Shown here: positions 55,019 to 62,458 of the stretch, piece after piece | Numbering within the stretch: position 1 is the stretch's first letter | Layout of the letters: the number at the start of each line of letters is the position of its first letter | Assembly (NCBI GenBank): GCA_052246295.1 | Contig: JBQQCO010000010.1 | Strand: one strand, 5' to 3' | Length of the DNA stretch: 64,000 bases | Origin: Piscibacillus sp052246295 | Lineage (GTDB): Bacteria > Bacillota > Bacilli > Bacillales > Alkalibacillaceae | Position numbers and translations under genes: made by a program | The notes under the pieces: generated by a model | Database searches by the model: none | The model's input: the letters and a program-made list of their open reading frames with translations, nothing else | What the model was told of the DNA's origin: nothing

Positions 55019-55078
55019 TAATGTTGTGAACAGCTCTGTCCTACAGCAATGCATTTATAGATTAGAAGGTGATTTAAT

Positions 55079-55465
55079 GTGAAGATTTTAAGAAAAACAA
55101 CTGTTAAACAAGTCATCACTGATCAAAGTCGAGAATTAATTAAAGAGAAATTTAATCAAAAAATAGGACAGGCTAAAAAAGAGTTAGAACAACTTCAATT
55201 TGAGAAGAAAAAACTAACCTATCAAAAGCAATTCAATTCATCAAAAGTTGAGGAACGATTTTCAGTTGAAGAGAATAAACGAAAACAATCAATTCAGTGG
55301 CTAGAACAACAAATTGATCAACTCGATCGCATACCAAATGGAAGTGAGCTAATCGAGGGAGAAGTTGATGAATTGGTAGAGGTTAAAGTTGGAGACCAAT
55401 GGGATGCCGTTACTGGAAATAGAACGATTACCATCAAAGACGGACAAATTATAGATATTAATTAG
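55079..55465 (+). CDS. ylqD: YlqD family protein
   Basis: The 128-residue protein has a long central coiled coil (about 20-85) and a beta-rich tail, DEKVEVKVGDQWD-like. The family occurs only near rimM in Bacillaceae and its function is unknown. The start is GTG at 55079 after AGAAGGTGA. It ends 11 bp before rimM. Confidence 0.85.
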   Translation: MKILRKTTVKQVITDQSRELIKEKFNQKIGQAKKELEQLQFEKKKLTYQKQFNSSKVEERFSVEENKRKQSIQWLEQQIDQLDRIPNGSELIEGEVDELVEVKVGDQWDAVTGNRTITIKDGQIIDIN

Positions 55466-55476
55466 GGTGAACATAT

Positions 55477-55992
55477 ATGGAACGTTATTTCAATGTAGGT
55501 AAGATTGTGAATACACACGGAGTTAAAGGTGAAGTCAGAGTAATTGCCGTGACAGATTTTGAGGAACGCTTCTCTCCGGGCAATCCATTATTTTTCTTTA
55601 AAGAGAATGAGGACCAGCCTGAAGAGTTAACTATTAAAACACATCGAAAACATAAACAATTTGACCTTCTATCGTTCGAATCCATGGATAATATTAATGA
55701 TGTTGAGCGATTAAAAGGTGGAAACTTAAAAATACCTGAGTCAAGCATGCATGATTTAGAAGAAAATGAGTTTTATTTTCATGAAATCATTGGCTGTGAA
55801 GTATATAATGTCGATGGAGAATTGATTGGTAAAGTTAAAGAAATTCTACAGCCTGGTGCCAATGATGTTTGGGTCGTTCAAAGGCATGGCAAAAAGGATG
55901 CCCTAATCCCTTATATAGAATCAGTTGTTAAAAGTGTAGATGTTCAAAACGGAAGGGTCATTATTGAGGAGATGGAAGGGTTATTAGAATGA
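55477..55992 (+). CDS. rimM: RimM, 16S rRNA processing protein
   Basis: The 171-residue protein opens FNVGKIVNTHGVKGEVRVIA and has the PRC-barrel C-terminus with NDVWVVQRHGKKDALIPYI. It aids 30S head maturation with uS19. It overlaps trmD by 4 bp. Confidence 0.96.
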   Translation: MERYFNVGKIVNTHGVKGEVRVIAVTDFEERFSPGNPLFFFKENEDQPEELTIKTHRKHKQFDLLSFESMDNINDVERLKGGNLKIPESSMHDLEENEFYFHEIIGCEVYNVDGELIGKVKEILQPGANDVWVVQRHGKKDALIPYIESVVKSVDVQNGRVIIEEMEGLLE

Positions 55993-56738
55993 AGGTTGAT
56001 ATATTAACTCTATTCCCTGACATGTTTAGAGGTGTTTTTGAAGCCTCTATTTTAAAGAGAGCTCAAGAGGTTAATGCGTTTAATTACAGACTCATTGATT
56101 TTAGGGAATACACGGATGACAAACACAATAAAGTGGATGATTATCCGTATGGTGGCGGTGCTGGGATGGTCTTGAAACCACAGCCAATATTTGATGCTGT
56201 TGAAGATTTAGTTAAAGCCGAGAAGAAGAAGCCAAGAGTGATTTTACTTTGCCCGCAAGGTGAACGATTCACTCAAAAGAAAGCAGAGGAATTGGCTAAG
56301 GAAGATCACCTTATTTTTATTTGTGGTCATTACGAAGGCTATGACGAACGTATTCGTCAACATTTAGTAACAGACGAAATTTCCATTGGAGATTATGTTC
56401 TGACAGGTGGAGAACTCGGCGCCATGGTCATTACAGACAGCGTTATTCGTTTACAACCAGAAGTATTAGGTAATGATGAGTCGGCTGTTAAAGATTCATT
56501 TTCAATGCAATTACTCGAACATCCTCATTATACAAGACCTAATGATTTTAGAGGGATGAAGGTTCCAGATGTATTAACATCAGGTCATCATGGAAAAATA
56601 GAAGAATGGCGTACTTATGAATCATTAAAACGAACTTACCATAGAAGGCCAGATTTATTAGAAAGTGCCCAATTAAGTGAAACGGAACATAAAATGCTAG
56701 AGAAAATTAAGGCAGAAGATGTTGCAACAGATAGTTGA
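55989..56738 (+). CDS. trmD: tRNA (guanine-37 N1) methyltransferase
   Basis: The 249-residue SPOUT enzyme shows DILTLFPDMF, DDYPYGGGAGMVLKPQP, and the trefoil-knot ICGHYEGYDERI with SIGDYVLTGGE. It methylates G37 to prevent frameshifting. Confidence 0.97.
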   Translation: MKVDILTLFPDMFRGVFEASILKRAQEVNAFNYRLIDFREYTDDKHNKVDDYPYGGGAGMVLKPQPIFDAVEDLVKAEKKKPRVILLCPQGERFTQKKAEELAKEDHLIFICGHYEGYDERIRQHLVTDEISIGDYVLTGGELGAMVITDSVIRLQPEVLGNDESAVKDSFSMQLLEHPHYTRPNDFRGMKVPDVLTSGHHGKIEEWRTYESLKRTYHRRPDLLESAQLSETEHKMLEKIKAEDVATDS

Positions 56739-56744
56739 TTATGA

Positions 56745-56838
56745 TATATTAATCTAGTGCTTATGTGTTGATTATAAGCTGAAAACGATGTTCCGCTGCG
56801 GATTAAGCAAGAGCATTAGTGAGAAGGAGTGAAAGAGA
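56745..56838 (+). promoter_or_regulatory. Candidate L19 ribosomal protein leader
   Basis: The trmD-rplS gap holds a structured-looking segment: CTTAT ... ATAAG can pair (56760-56784), then GATGTTCCGCTGCGG and a final GAGCATTAGTGAG before the ribosome site. L19 leaders are known at this place in Bacillus; I assign it by position and rough structure only. Confidence 0.45.
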
Positions 56839-57183
56839 ATGCAAGAACTTCTAAACAAAGTAGCTCAAGATCAGTTACGTACAGATCTTCCTGAATTCCG
56901 TGCTGGTGATACAGTTAAAGTTCACGTTAAAGTTGTTGAGGGTAACCGTGAACGTATTCAGGTATTCCAAGGTGTTGTTATTAAGCGTCGCGGCGGCGGC
57001 ATTAGTGAAACATTCACTGTACGTAAGGTATCATACGGTGTAGGAGTTGAACGTACGTTCCCTGTACATTCTCCACGTCTTGATAAGATTGAAGTTACTC
57101 GTCGTGGTAAAGTACGTCGTGCGAAACTTTATTACTTACGTAACCTACGTGGTAAAGCTGCAAGAATTAAAGAAATTCGCTAA
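56839..57183 (+). CDS. rplS: Ribosomal protein bL19
   Basis: The 114-residue protein has the L19 signature (FRAGDTVKVHVKVVEGNRER and VRRAKLYYLRNLRGKAARI). A strong GAAGGAGTG site precedes it. It is the last core gene before the mobile region; rbgA (ylqF), which normally follows, is not in the window. Confidence 0.97.
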   Translation: MQELLNKVAQDQLRTDLPEFRAGDTVKVHVKVVEGNRERIQVFQGVVIKRRGGGISETFTVRKVSYGVGVERTFPVHSPRLDKIEVTRRGKVRRAKLYYLRNLRGKAARIKEIR

Positions 57184-57223
57184 TAAGCGAAAAGTAGCGT
57201 CATAACAACGTTTACAAGACACT

Positions 57224-57262
57224 AAAGGGTGGTTTCTCCTAGAGGAGGGACCGCTCTTTTTT
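57224..57262 (+). terminator. Terminator after rplS
   Basis: AGGGTGGTTTCTCC pairs with GGAGGGACCGCTCT with several G-T pairs, loop TAGA, then TTTTTT. Confidence 0.75.
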
Positions 57263-57303
57263 ACGTTTTCCCTCCTTAAAAATTGACGTCGTTATTTTTA
57301 AAA

Positions 57304-57329
57304 ATAGTGCGACCTAATAGTGCGTCCTA
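57304..57329. repeat. 13-bp tandem direct repeat before the integrase gene
   Basis: ATAGTGCGACCTA (57304-57316) and ATAGTGCGTCCTA (57317-57329) differ at one base and adjoin without spacer, ending 9 bp before the integrase ribosome site. They may be integrase arm sites, an operator, or part of the left attachment site. Confidence 0.8.
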
Positions 57330-57349
57330 ATATTAAAGGAGGTTTTATA

Positions 57350-58345
57350 ATGGGCAAGGCGAGAAAGAAGTTACTACCACGAGGTAGAAGTATTAAACTA
57401 GGCGAAGACTTACAAAAGGAAGTCCGCCGAGTAACCAAAACAAAGAAAGCGTGGTCGTTTGACGAGACGGTCAAGGACTTCATGCGTGAGTGTGAAATGA
57501 AAGAGTATTCACACCATACGTTAAAGTTCTACGAGCGTGAAATCGGTCTAGTACGGCAACATTTAATAGAAGTGGGCGCCGATCTTAACGACCTAGAATT
57601 AGTCACAAAAGATAATGTTTATGAGGTCATAACCTTAATGAAGAGGCGTAGTTTAAAGAAAATGACAATTCATGCACGTATGAGAGCGTTAAGAGCCGTC
57701 TTTAATTTCGCCGTACGTAAAAATCTTTTAGCTAAGTCACCTATGGAGGACATCGGACTTCCACGTATCAAACACCAAGTCGGCGCCACCTTGACGAAAA
57801 GTCAGTTAAAACGTCTTCTCGACGCACCTGATCTTTCAACGTTCATAGGCTTACGTGATTATGTCCTCATGCTTACTTTCGCTCACACAGGCGCTAGGGT
57901 TAATGAGGTTGCTGACTTGACGATTCAAGCCGTTAATTTTGAAGAGAATGCAATCACGTTCACAAGGACGAAAAACGGCAACGTGAGACGAATACCAATG
58001 ACTAAACAACTTAGCAAAGCCATGCAGACGTGGTTTAAGGTCCGTGGTTTAGACTTAGAAACGGAGGCACTATTCATTACGCAACTTGACAAGCGTATGG
58101 ACGCAAGGCAAATGCAAAAGAGACTAAAACAATACGCGAGGCAAACGCGAGTAGAGGAAGAGGTTTCCGTGAGTCCTCACGCTTTTAGACGAACTTTTGC
58201 GAAATTGAAGATACAAAGCGGTGTAGACGTATTTACTGTTCAAGCGTTAATGGGGCATTCTTCCCTAGACCAACTACGACAATATGTCATGTTATATAGC
58301 GAAGATTTACGTAAGGGTGTAGAGTTCGGTATCGATTGGGATTAA
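57350..58345 (+). CDS. Tyrosine recombinase / integrase
   Basis: The 331-residue protein has a basic N-terminus, a SAM-like core-binding domain (about 42-130) and a catalytic domain with R183 in HTGARVNEVADL, H277-x-x-R280 in PHAFRRTFAK, H303 in MGHSS, and the nucleophile Y312 in QLRQYV. All catalytic residues are present, so it should be active. The ATG at 57350 follows AAGGAGG. It is richer in ACG, CGT and GTC codons than the core genes nearby. Its place directly after rplS marks the left side of an inserted element. XerC/XerD-like length does not exclude a phage or ICE type. Confidence 0.92.
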   Translation: MGKARKKLLPRGRSIKLGEDLQKEVRRVTKTKKAWSFDETVKDFMRECEMKEYSHHTLKFYEREIGLVRQHLIEVGADLNDLELVTKDNVYEVITLMKRRSLKKMTIHARMRALRAVFNFAVRKNLLAKSPMEDIGLPRIKHQVGATLTKSQLKRLLDAPDLSTFIGLRDYVLMLTFAHTGARVNEVADLTIQAVNFEENAITFTRTKNGNVRRIPMTKQLSKAMQTWFKVRGLDLETEALFITQLDKRMDARQMQKRLKQYARQTRVEEEVSVSPHAFRRTFAKLKIQSGVDVFTVQALMGHSSLDQLRQYVMLYSEDLRKGVEFGIDWD

Positions 58346-58357
58346 TTTATATATTTT

Positions 58358-58395
58358 AGAGCATTGAATTAAATAATAATTCGATGCTCTCTTTA
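58358..58395. terminator. Terminator between integrase and the convergent nuclease gene
   Basis: AGAGCATTGAATT (58358-58370) pairs with AATTCGATGCTCT (58378-58390), one G-T pair, then CTTTATT. Confidence 0.8.
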
Positions 58396-58421
58396 TTGTA
58401 CTTGCTACTATAATGGAATTG

Positions 58422-59135
58422 TTATTTTATAGTCCTTTTATACTTTGAACCTGACTCAATTATTTGATATTTATGTACAAACATCACTTTCAAACCAAGT
58501 TTATTTTGTAATTGATTTCTTATAACTTCGGCTCGCATTGGGAATTTTTCAGCAACAATACAGGCATATTTGATTTTGTTAGAATCGTTTATTTTGGATA
58601 TTTTACTAATTATTTTTTTAATTTCTTTTTCGCCGATCATCCCTAATTTAACTTGTATATAAAGGATTTCACTTTCATTTTCACCAATTAAATCTACCTT
58701 GTTAACTTTATCGTAAGTTGCAGTAGCTTCTCTCATGGTATAACCTAATTTCCTAAAGTATTCCATCGTAGCTACTTCAGATAATTGACCTTTTGCAACT
58801 TGAAACGTATTTAAAATCTTAGAAAGGTCTTCTTGTTTGGCGCTCACATTATATGGGTGAGGTGAGTTTACGTAACTTGAAACATAATTTCCTTTGTATA
58901 TCTCTATTACAAAGAAATCTTCTTCATAAGAAATAATTTTGTCAATAATCTCATTAATTAAATCATCGATCTCAAATTCCTCAAGCAAAGAAGTGATGAA
59001 CAAGCTACAAACTTCATGAGAAGTATTCTTCATAAAGTGCACATTTAATTGACCAATTTCCTCATTCCAATATTCCACGATGTACTGCTCGCTTGAGGGG
59101 GTTCTAATTACTCTGTTAAAAGAAAAATCACTCAA
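58422..59135 (-). CDS. Predicted PD-(D/E)XK (Mrr-like) nuclease
   Basis: The 237-residue protein has a C-terminal half with the restriction-endonuclease pattern: E120 in GQLSEVATMEYFRKLGY, D148 in KVDLIGENESEI, and Q161-x-K163 in LYIQVKLG, the QxK variant typical of Mrr-like enzymes. The N-terminal 110 residues are acidic and unrecognised. The start is TTG at 59135 behind AGGAGG on the minus strand. Base composition is very AT-rich, unlike the neighbouring integrase. It may be a type IV-like restriction or other defence nuclease; no methylase is nearby. Function inferred from motifs only. Confidence 0.65.
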   Translation of the reverse strand: MSDFSFNRVIRTPSSEQYIVEYWNEEIGQLNVHFMKNTSHEVCSLFITSLLEEFEIDDLINEIIDKIISYEEDFFVIEIYKGNYVSSYVNSPHPYNVSAKQEDLSKILNTFQVAKGQLSEVATMEYFRKLGYTMREATATYDKVNKVDLIGENESEILYIQVKLGMIGEKEIKKIISKISKINDSNKIKYACIVAEKFPMRAEVIRNQLQNKLGLKVMFVHKYQIIESGSKYKRTIK

Positions 59136-59285
59136 TTTTTAATCCTCCTATTACTAGCTAGTTTTTGAATCTTCAGTTCTTTCTTTAGTTAATATTACCA
59201 TAAATAGAATTTAAATATAGTTTGAAATGAAGATATAAACTTCTCAAATTTTAACTTCTGATTGCTCTAACGTCTCAATCCTTTC

Positions 59286-59408
59286 CTAGAACTCTTTGTC
59301 GGTCCGATGTAGGTTGTCAGCAGGGTTGTTGTACGCTAAATGAGGTAGGTTATGTATGCGATAATATTTGTCTACCATCTTACGTTTATTTCGTTCTAGT
59401 TTCTTCCG
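59286..59408 (-). pseudogene. Possible coding remnant or small ORF
   Basis: On the minus strand a 40-codon open stretch between two stops reads protein-like (YYRIHNLPHLAYNNPADNL), with an ATG at 59378 giving 30 residues. Its composition resembles the GC-richer genes of the element. No clear ribosome site was seen. The remaining 59,136-59,506 gap is AT-rich and holds only the likely promoter of the next gene. Confidence 0.3.
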
Positions 59409-59506
59409 TTAGAGATTCATAGTCTTCAAATAATTAAGAATAAAATAATTTTAATTTTGTGATTTATTAATCTATAATGTTAAAAAAAGAAATATTTTTG
59501 GGGGCG

Positions 59507-60412
59507 ATGTGTGTGGAGGATAACAATTATTTCAAAACACCTACTGAGATTGAAGAAGAAACAGGAAGGTCATTTAAGAGCATCTGTGAGGAATTATTAA
59601 ATGAGGGACTTTCACCAACAGAAGTAGCTAGACAATTAAAGGTTAGGAATTCATCTTATATTACAAGGGTGGTTAGAGTACAGAAAAATACTATAAAAGA
59701 AGGCGATTATGATGAGTACACAGAAGTCCTTAAAAAACATAATGTAGCTTCAAGGTTTCCTGAACTTGAAAAAGCATTTATAAAGTATTTTGATATTACT
59801 TATGAGGATTATCTAAGAAATAAATATATTGAAGAAAAATTATCCCATTTTGAAATAGCGACTTTACTTGGGTGTAGTCAAAAATCAATAGAAAGACATT
59901 TAAAACATTACAATATTCGCAAGACAAAAAGTCAAGCTAGACGAGATGCAATAGATAAAGGGTTAATTAACTATGAAAAAATACATCAAAAATCAAGAAT
60001 AACAAGAAGAAAATCTAATTCGCAATCACATGGTCAAGACCATTATACAGATATGTTTAAATCTTTTATAGAAGCACGTTTAACTTCAAATGATGATGTA
60101 GAAGTTGTGGTAGGATCTAACGAGTGGAGCATCTTAAAAAAATATGAAGTCGACATCCCCATAGTGTTCATTTTAGATAATCACTGTATTAAGTTTGCTA
60201 TCGAAGTTAATGGAGCTTTTTGGCATGTAGACAGAACTAAATCAGATAAAGAAAAAGAAGATACTCTTAGCGAAAATAATTGGCATCTCTTTGTAATAGA
60301 TTACTCAGACCATGTCGGCCCCGTTTATGAAGAAATGGAAATTATTGTTGAGTTAATGTTTGATGAAGTTAATCGAGTATGGGAATTATCGAATAAACAG
60401 ATTAAATACTAA
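59507..60412 (+). CDS. Double-HTH protein with Vsr-like/EDxHD nuclease domain
   Basis: The 301-residue protein has an HTH at about 33-58 (EGLSPTEVARQLKVRNSSYI), a second at about 107-136 (KLSHFEIATLLGCSQKSIER), a basic linker, and a C-terminal nuclease-like domain with YEVDIP (D216), FAIEVNGAFWH (E233, H240) and NNWHLFVIDYSD. This resembles Vsr-type and EDxHD homing endonucleases, in which an acidic pair and WH follow a beta-strand core. ATG at 59507 or GTG at 59513 are the likely starts; the upstream ATG at 59477 overlaps a TATAAT box. It may be a homing, repair or defence nuclease. AT-rich, like the divergent nuclease gene. Confidence 0.6.
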   Translation: MCVEDNNYFKTPTEIEEETGRSFKSICEELLNEGLSPTEVARQLKVRNSSYITRVVRVQKNTIKEGDYDEYTEVLKKHNVASRFPELEKAFIKYFDITYEDYLRNKYIEEKLSHFEIATLLGCSQKSIERHLKHYNIRKTKSQARRDAIDKGLINYEKIHQKSRITRRKSNSQSHGQDHYTDMFKSFIEARLTSNDDVEVVVGSNEWSILKKYEVDIPIVFILDNHCIKFAIEVNGAFWHVDRTKSDKEKEDTLSENNWHLFVIDYSDHVGPVYEEMEIIVELMFDEVNRVWELSNKQIKY

Positions 60413-61020
60413 GAGGTTTCGTAATGAGGTGAAATTATTATTTCATACTTACAACTTAAACGGTATAAGTGTAAATACTACCCTTAACTTAGGAATTTTT
60501 GTATAAAACTTTTAGAACCCCGACAGCGACCGCAAGCTCGACCTCCCTCGCCCCCTATTAACCGTCACATATTCGATGTACAACCAAGTAAGCCAACGCC
60601 ACTAACATCGTCCGCGTCGCCAACGGCTTTATCAGTCAGCAACGTCAGGGTCGGCAACGCTAACGGTGGTAGTGTCGCCCACACACGTCAACGCCGTCTA
60701 CAGTCGCCCACAGTCGTCGCCTTGTCAACGTCAACGCCCTAGAGGTACCTTGTCCCTTCCTACTTGTTACGTGTGCATGACGGCTGACACAGACGTATGT
60801 AAGGACGTTAAGGACGTTAGTTAACTGTCGACCTATATGTCTTGCCGTTTATTAGACGTTACTGTGTGGCGTTGTGTGGCTTTGTGTGTCGGCAACGAAG
60901 ACACTAATCGGCAGGGTTAGGCGTTGGTGCTTGCCTTGACACATACGACACCAAGCGGATTGGCGCGTCTAAAAGTGTTAACTTATAAACGCCTTTAAGA
61001 TCGGCTTAAAAACGTCTTAA
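60413..61020. other. GC-rich, ORF-poor region of the element
   Basis: From about 60,515 to 60,960 the sequence turns markedly GC-rich and is full of ACG/CGT/CGCC words, with short recurrences such as GTCGCCCACA (twice), GTCAACGCC, GGACGTTA and TGTGTGGC. No frame with a start codon and a ribosome site spans it. One plus-strand frame is open without a start from 60,488 to 60,742, and reads as a Pro/Ser/Thr/Arg-rich string. It could be a decayed gene, an origin or transfer region, or a structured RNA. Confidence 0.6.
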
Positions 61021-61034
61021 ATTTCTCCTGTACA

Positions 61035-61088
61035 ACGTTTAAAAGTTAGTCTATAATTAAACGTGCAAAAGTTAATAGACTTATAGAC
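61035..61088 (+). promoter_or_regulatory. Resolvase promoter and res-like inverted repeats
   Basis: Two nested inverted repeats precede the resolvase gene: ACGTTTAA (61035-61042) with TTAAACGT (61057-61064), and GTCTATAA (61049-61056) with TTATAGAC (61081-61088). AAAAGTTA occurs twice. A TATAAT box lies at 61052-61057. This layout fits a resolution site that also carries the promoter, allowing autoregulation. Confidence 0.55.
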
Positions 61089-61111
61089 ATTACGTTCGGA
61101 GGTATTCACTT

Positions 61112-61690
61112 ATGAAAATCGGATATGCAAGAGTCTCAACGGTAGGGCAAGACTTGGAGACGCAACGTGAGTTATTAAAAGCGGAAGGCTGCGAAAAGGT
61201 ATACGAGGAAATGGTAACGGGAACTAGCACGGCACCTCGTACAGAACTAGCAAAGCTACTCGACAGCGTACGCGAAGGCGAAACCGTTTATATAACGAAA
61301 ATAGATCGGCTTGCACGGTCGATAACCGACTTGAATAAGATTGTGTCCGAGTTGAACGAAAAGGGCGTTTCCGTGACGTTTCTCAACGAGGATATGACGT
61401 TTAAGGCTGGCGAAAAGGTAAACGGTTTTAATACGTTGCTATTTAATATCCTCGGGTCATTCGCACAGTTTGAACGTGATTTAATCGTAGAACGGACAAC
61501 GGAAGGGCGCGAAAAGGCGAAAGCAAACGGCAAGCACATGGGCAGACCTGCGAGTAGCTCCGACAAGGACATACGCAAGGCAATCGAATTGTATCGGAAT
61601 AAGGACGAAAACGGTTTGAGTGTGGCGGACATTTGTCGACTCACAGGCGTTAAAAGGGCAACATTATATGCGAAGTTAAAGGCGGAGTAA
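61112..61690 (+). CDS. Serine recombinase (resolvase/invertase family)
   Basis: The 192-residue protein starts MKIGYARVSTVGQDLETQ with the catalytic serine S9, has KIDRLARSITDL and GSFAQFERDLIVERTTEGR, and ends with a Hin-like HTH (ADICRLTGVKRATLYAKL). It belongs to the small resolvase/invertase group, used by plasmids and transposons for multimer or cointegrate resolution or inversion. The ATG follows CGGAGG. A terminator overlaps its stop. Confidence 0.93.
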   Translation: MKIGYARVSTVGQDLETQRELLKAEGCEKVYEEMVTGTSTAPRTELAKLLDSVREGETVYITKIDRLARSITDLNKIVSELNEKGVSVTFLNEDMTFKAGEKVNGFNTLLFNILGSFAQFERDLIVERTTEGREKAKANGKHMGRPASSSDKDIRKAIELYRNKDENGLSVADICRLTGVKRATLYAKLKAE

Positions 61691-61706
61691 TGGTCCGTCT
61701 TTTTTT
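61681..61706 (+). terminator. Terminator at the end of the resolvase gene
   Basis: GGCGGA (61681-61686) pairs with TCCGTC (61694-61699), then seven T residues. The stem overlaps the last codons. Confidence 0.7.
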
Positions 61707-61931
61707 GTGCGCTAAATTGGACGCTGGCATAAACGCTCCTTGTGTTTTCGGTCGGCTCGTCTCGTGAACGGCTCGGGTGACGATTTCCACGCCACGCACA
61801 CCTCCTACATATAGTACCTACACGTTTCAATGCCCCTGTATACAGCGTTATGTGAACGTAGGTGTAATTAGACCTGTTAAGTTAATTGCCTTTACAGTTG
61901 TTTTTGCGTAGATTGAATATTGCCATTGAAA

Positions 61932-61997
61932 TGAACCACCTCTGCCATAGATTTGAGCCACTGCTGACACGTTTTTGAGCCACCTTTGCCATTATAG
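61932..61997. repeat. Three adjoining 22-bp direct repeats (IS21-end-like or iteron-like)
   Basis: Units at 61932-61953, 61954-61975 and 61976-61997 are each 22 bp and share TGARCCAC near the start; units 1 and 3 also share CTNTGCCAT. Motifs of the TTGAGCCACC/TGCCA kind occur in the multiple terminal repeats of IS21-family elements, so this may be a transposon-end remnant. Iterons upstream of the Rep-like gene are the alternative. No istA or istB remnant was seen. Confidence 0.7.
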
Positions 61998-62038
61998 ATC
62001 CAGGACTTTTGATCCCTATTAAAACTTCTGAAAACGGT

Positions 62039-62137
62039 CTTTACAAGGAGAGGTGGTAATGGTAGGCTTACCCGCCAGGCAAGCTCCTAGCTGCCGTTTC
62101 TTGCCTACAATCATTACCACAGAGGCTCCTTGTCAAG
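62039..62137. repeat. Long imperfect inverted repeat (large hairpin)
   Basis: The left arm contains ACAAGGAG, GTGGTAATG and TAGGC (62043-62067); the right arm contains their complements GCCTA, CATTACCAC and CTCCTTGT (62103-62132). GGCAAG (62078-62083) with CTTGCC (62100-62105) offers an alternative inner pairing. The rest of the 61,691-62,458 gap holds the repeats above and an AT-rich stretch (about 62,225-62,400). Confidence 0.8.
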
Positions 62138-62458
62138 ACCCCGATTAGGATAGCAATCAATATAATCAGTAGAATTTACCCATGGCTCATAAACATGGCA
62201 AGGTTGGATCTACTTTAAGGCAATAATCATAGATTTCCTCTTATTTACAACCTTCCATGATCCAAGTGAATTATTACACAAATTGATAAAATTTAATTTT
62301 TTGTCGTGAAAATGTCTCATTTTAGCTTGAAAAATTGGTATTACGAAGTAGGGGGTCATTAACACACAAAAAAACAAAACAGATGTTACAGAAATCAACT
62401 ACAAATTGTTATTAGTAAGTAAGAGGGAAAAACAAATCGACCACAGGGGGATTATTAC

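Noticed and set aside
61288..61830. 180-codon minus-strand frame opposite the resolvase
   Set aside because: It is a shadow of the resolvase gene, whose catalytic motifs are intact on the plus strand.
62210..62398. 62-codon minus-strand frame
   Set aside because: It lies in an AT-rich gap with low-complexity hydrophobic translation and no clear ribosome site; kept only as a weak possibility.
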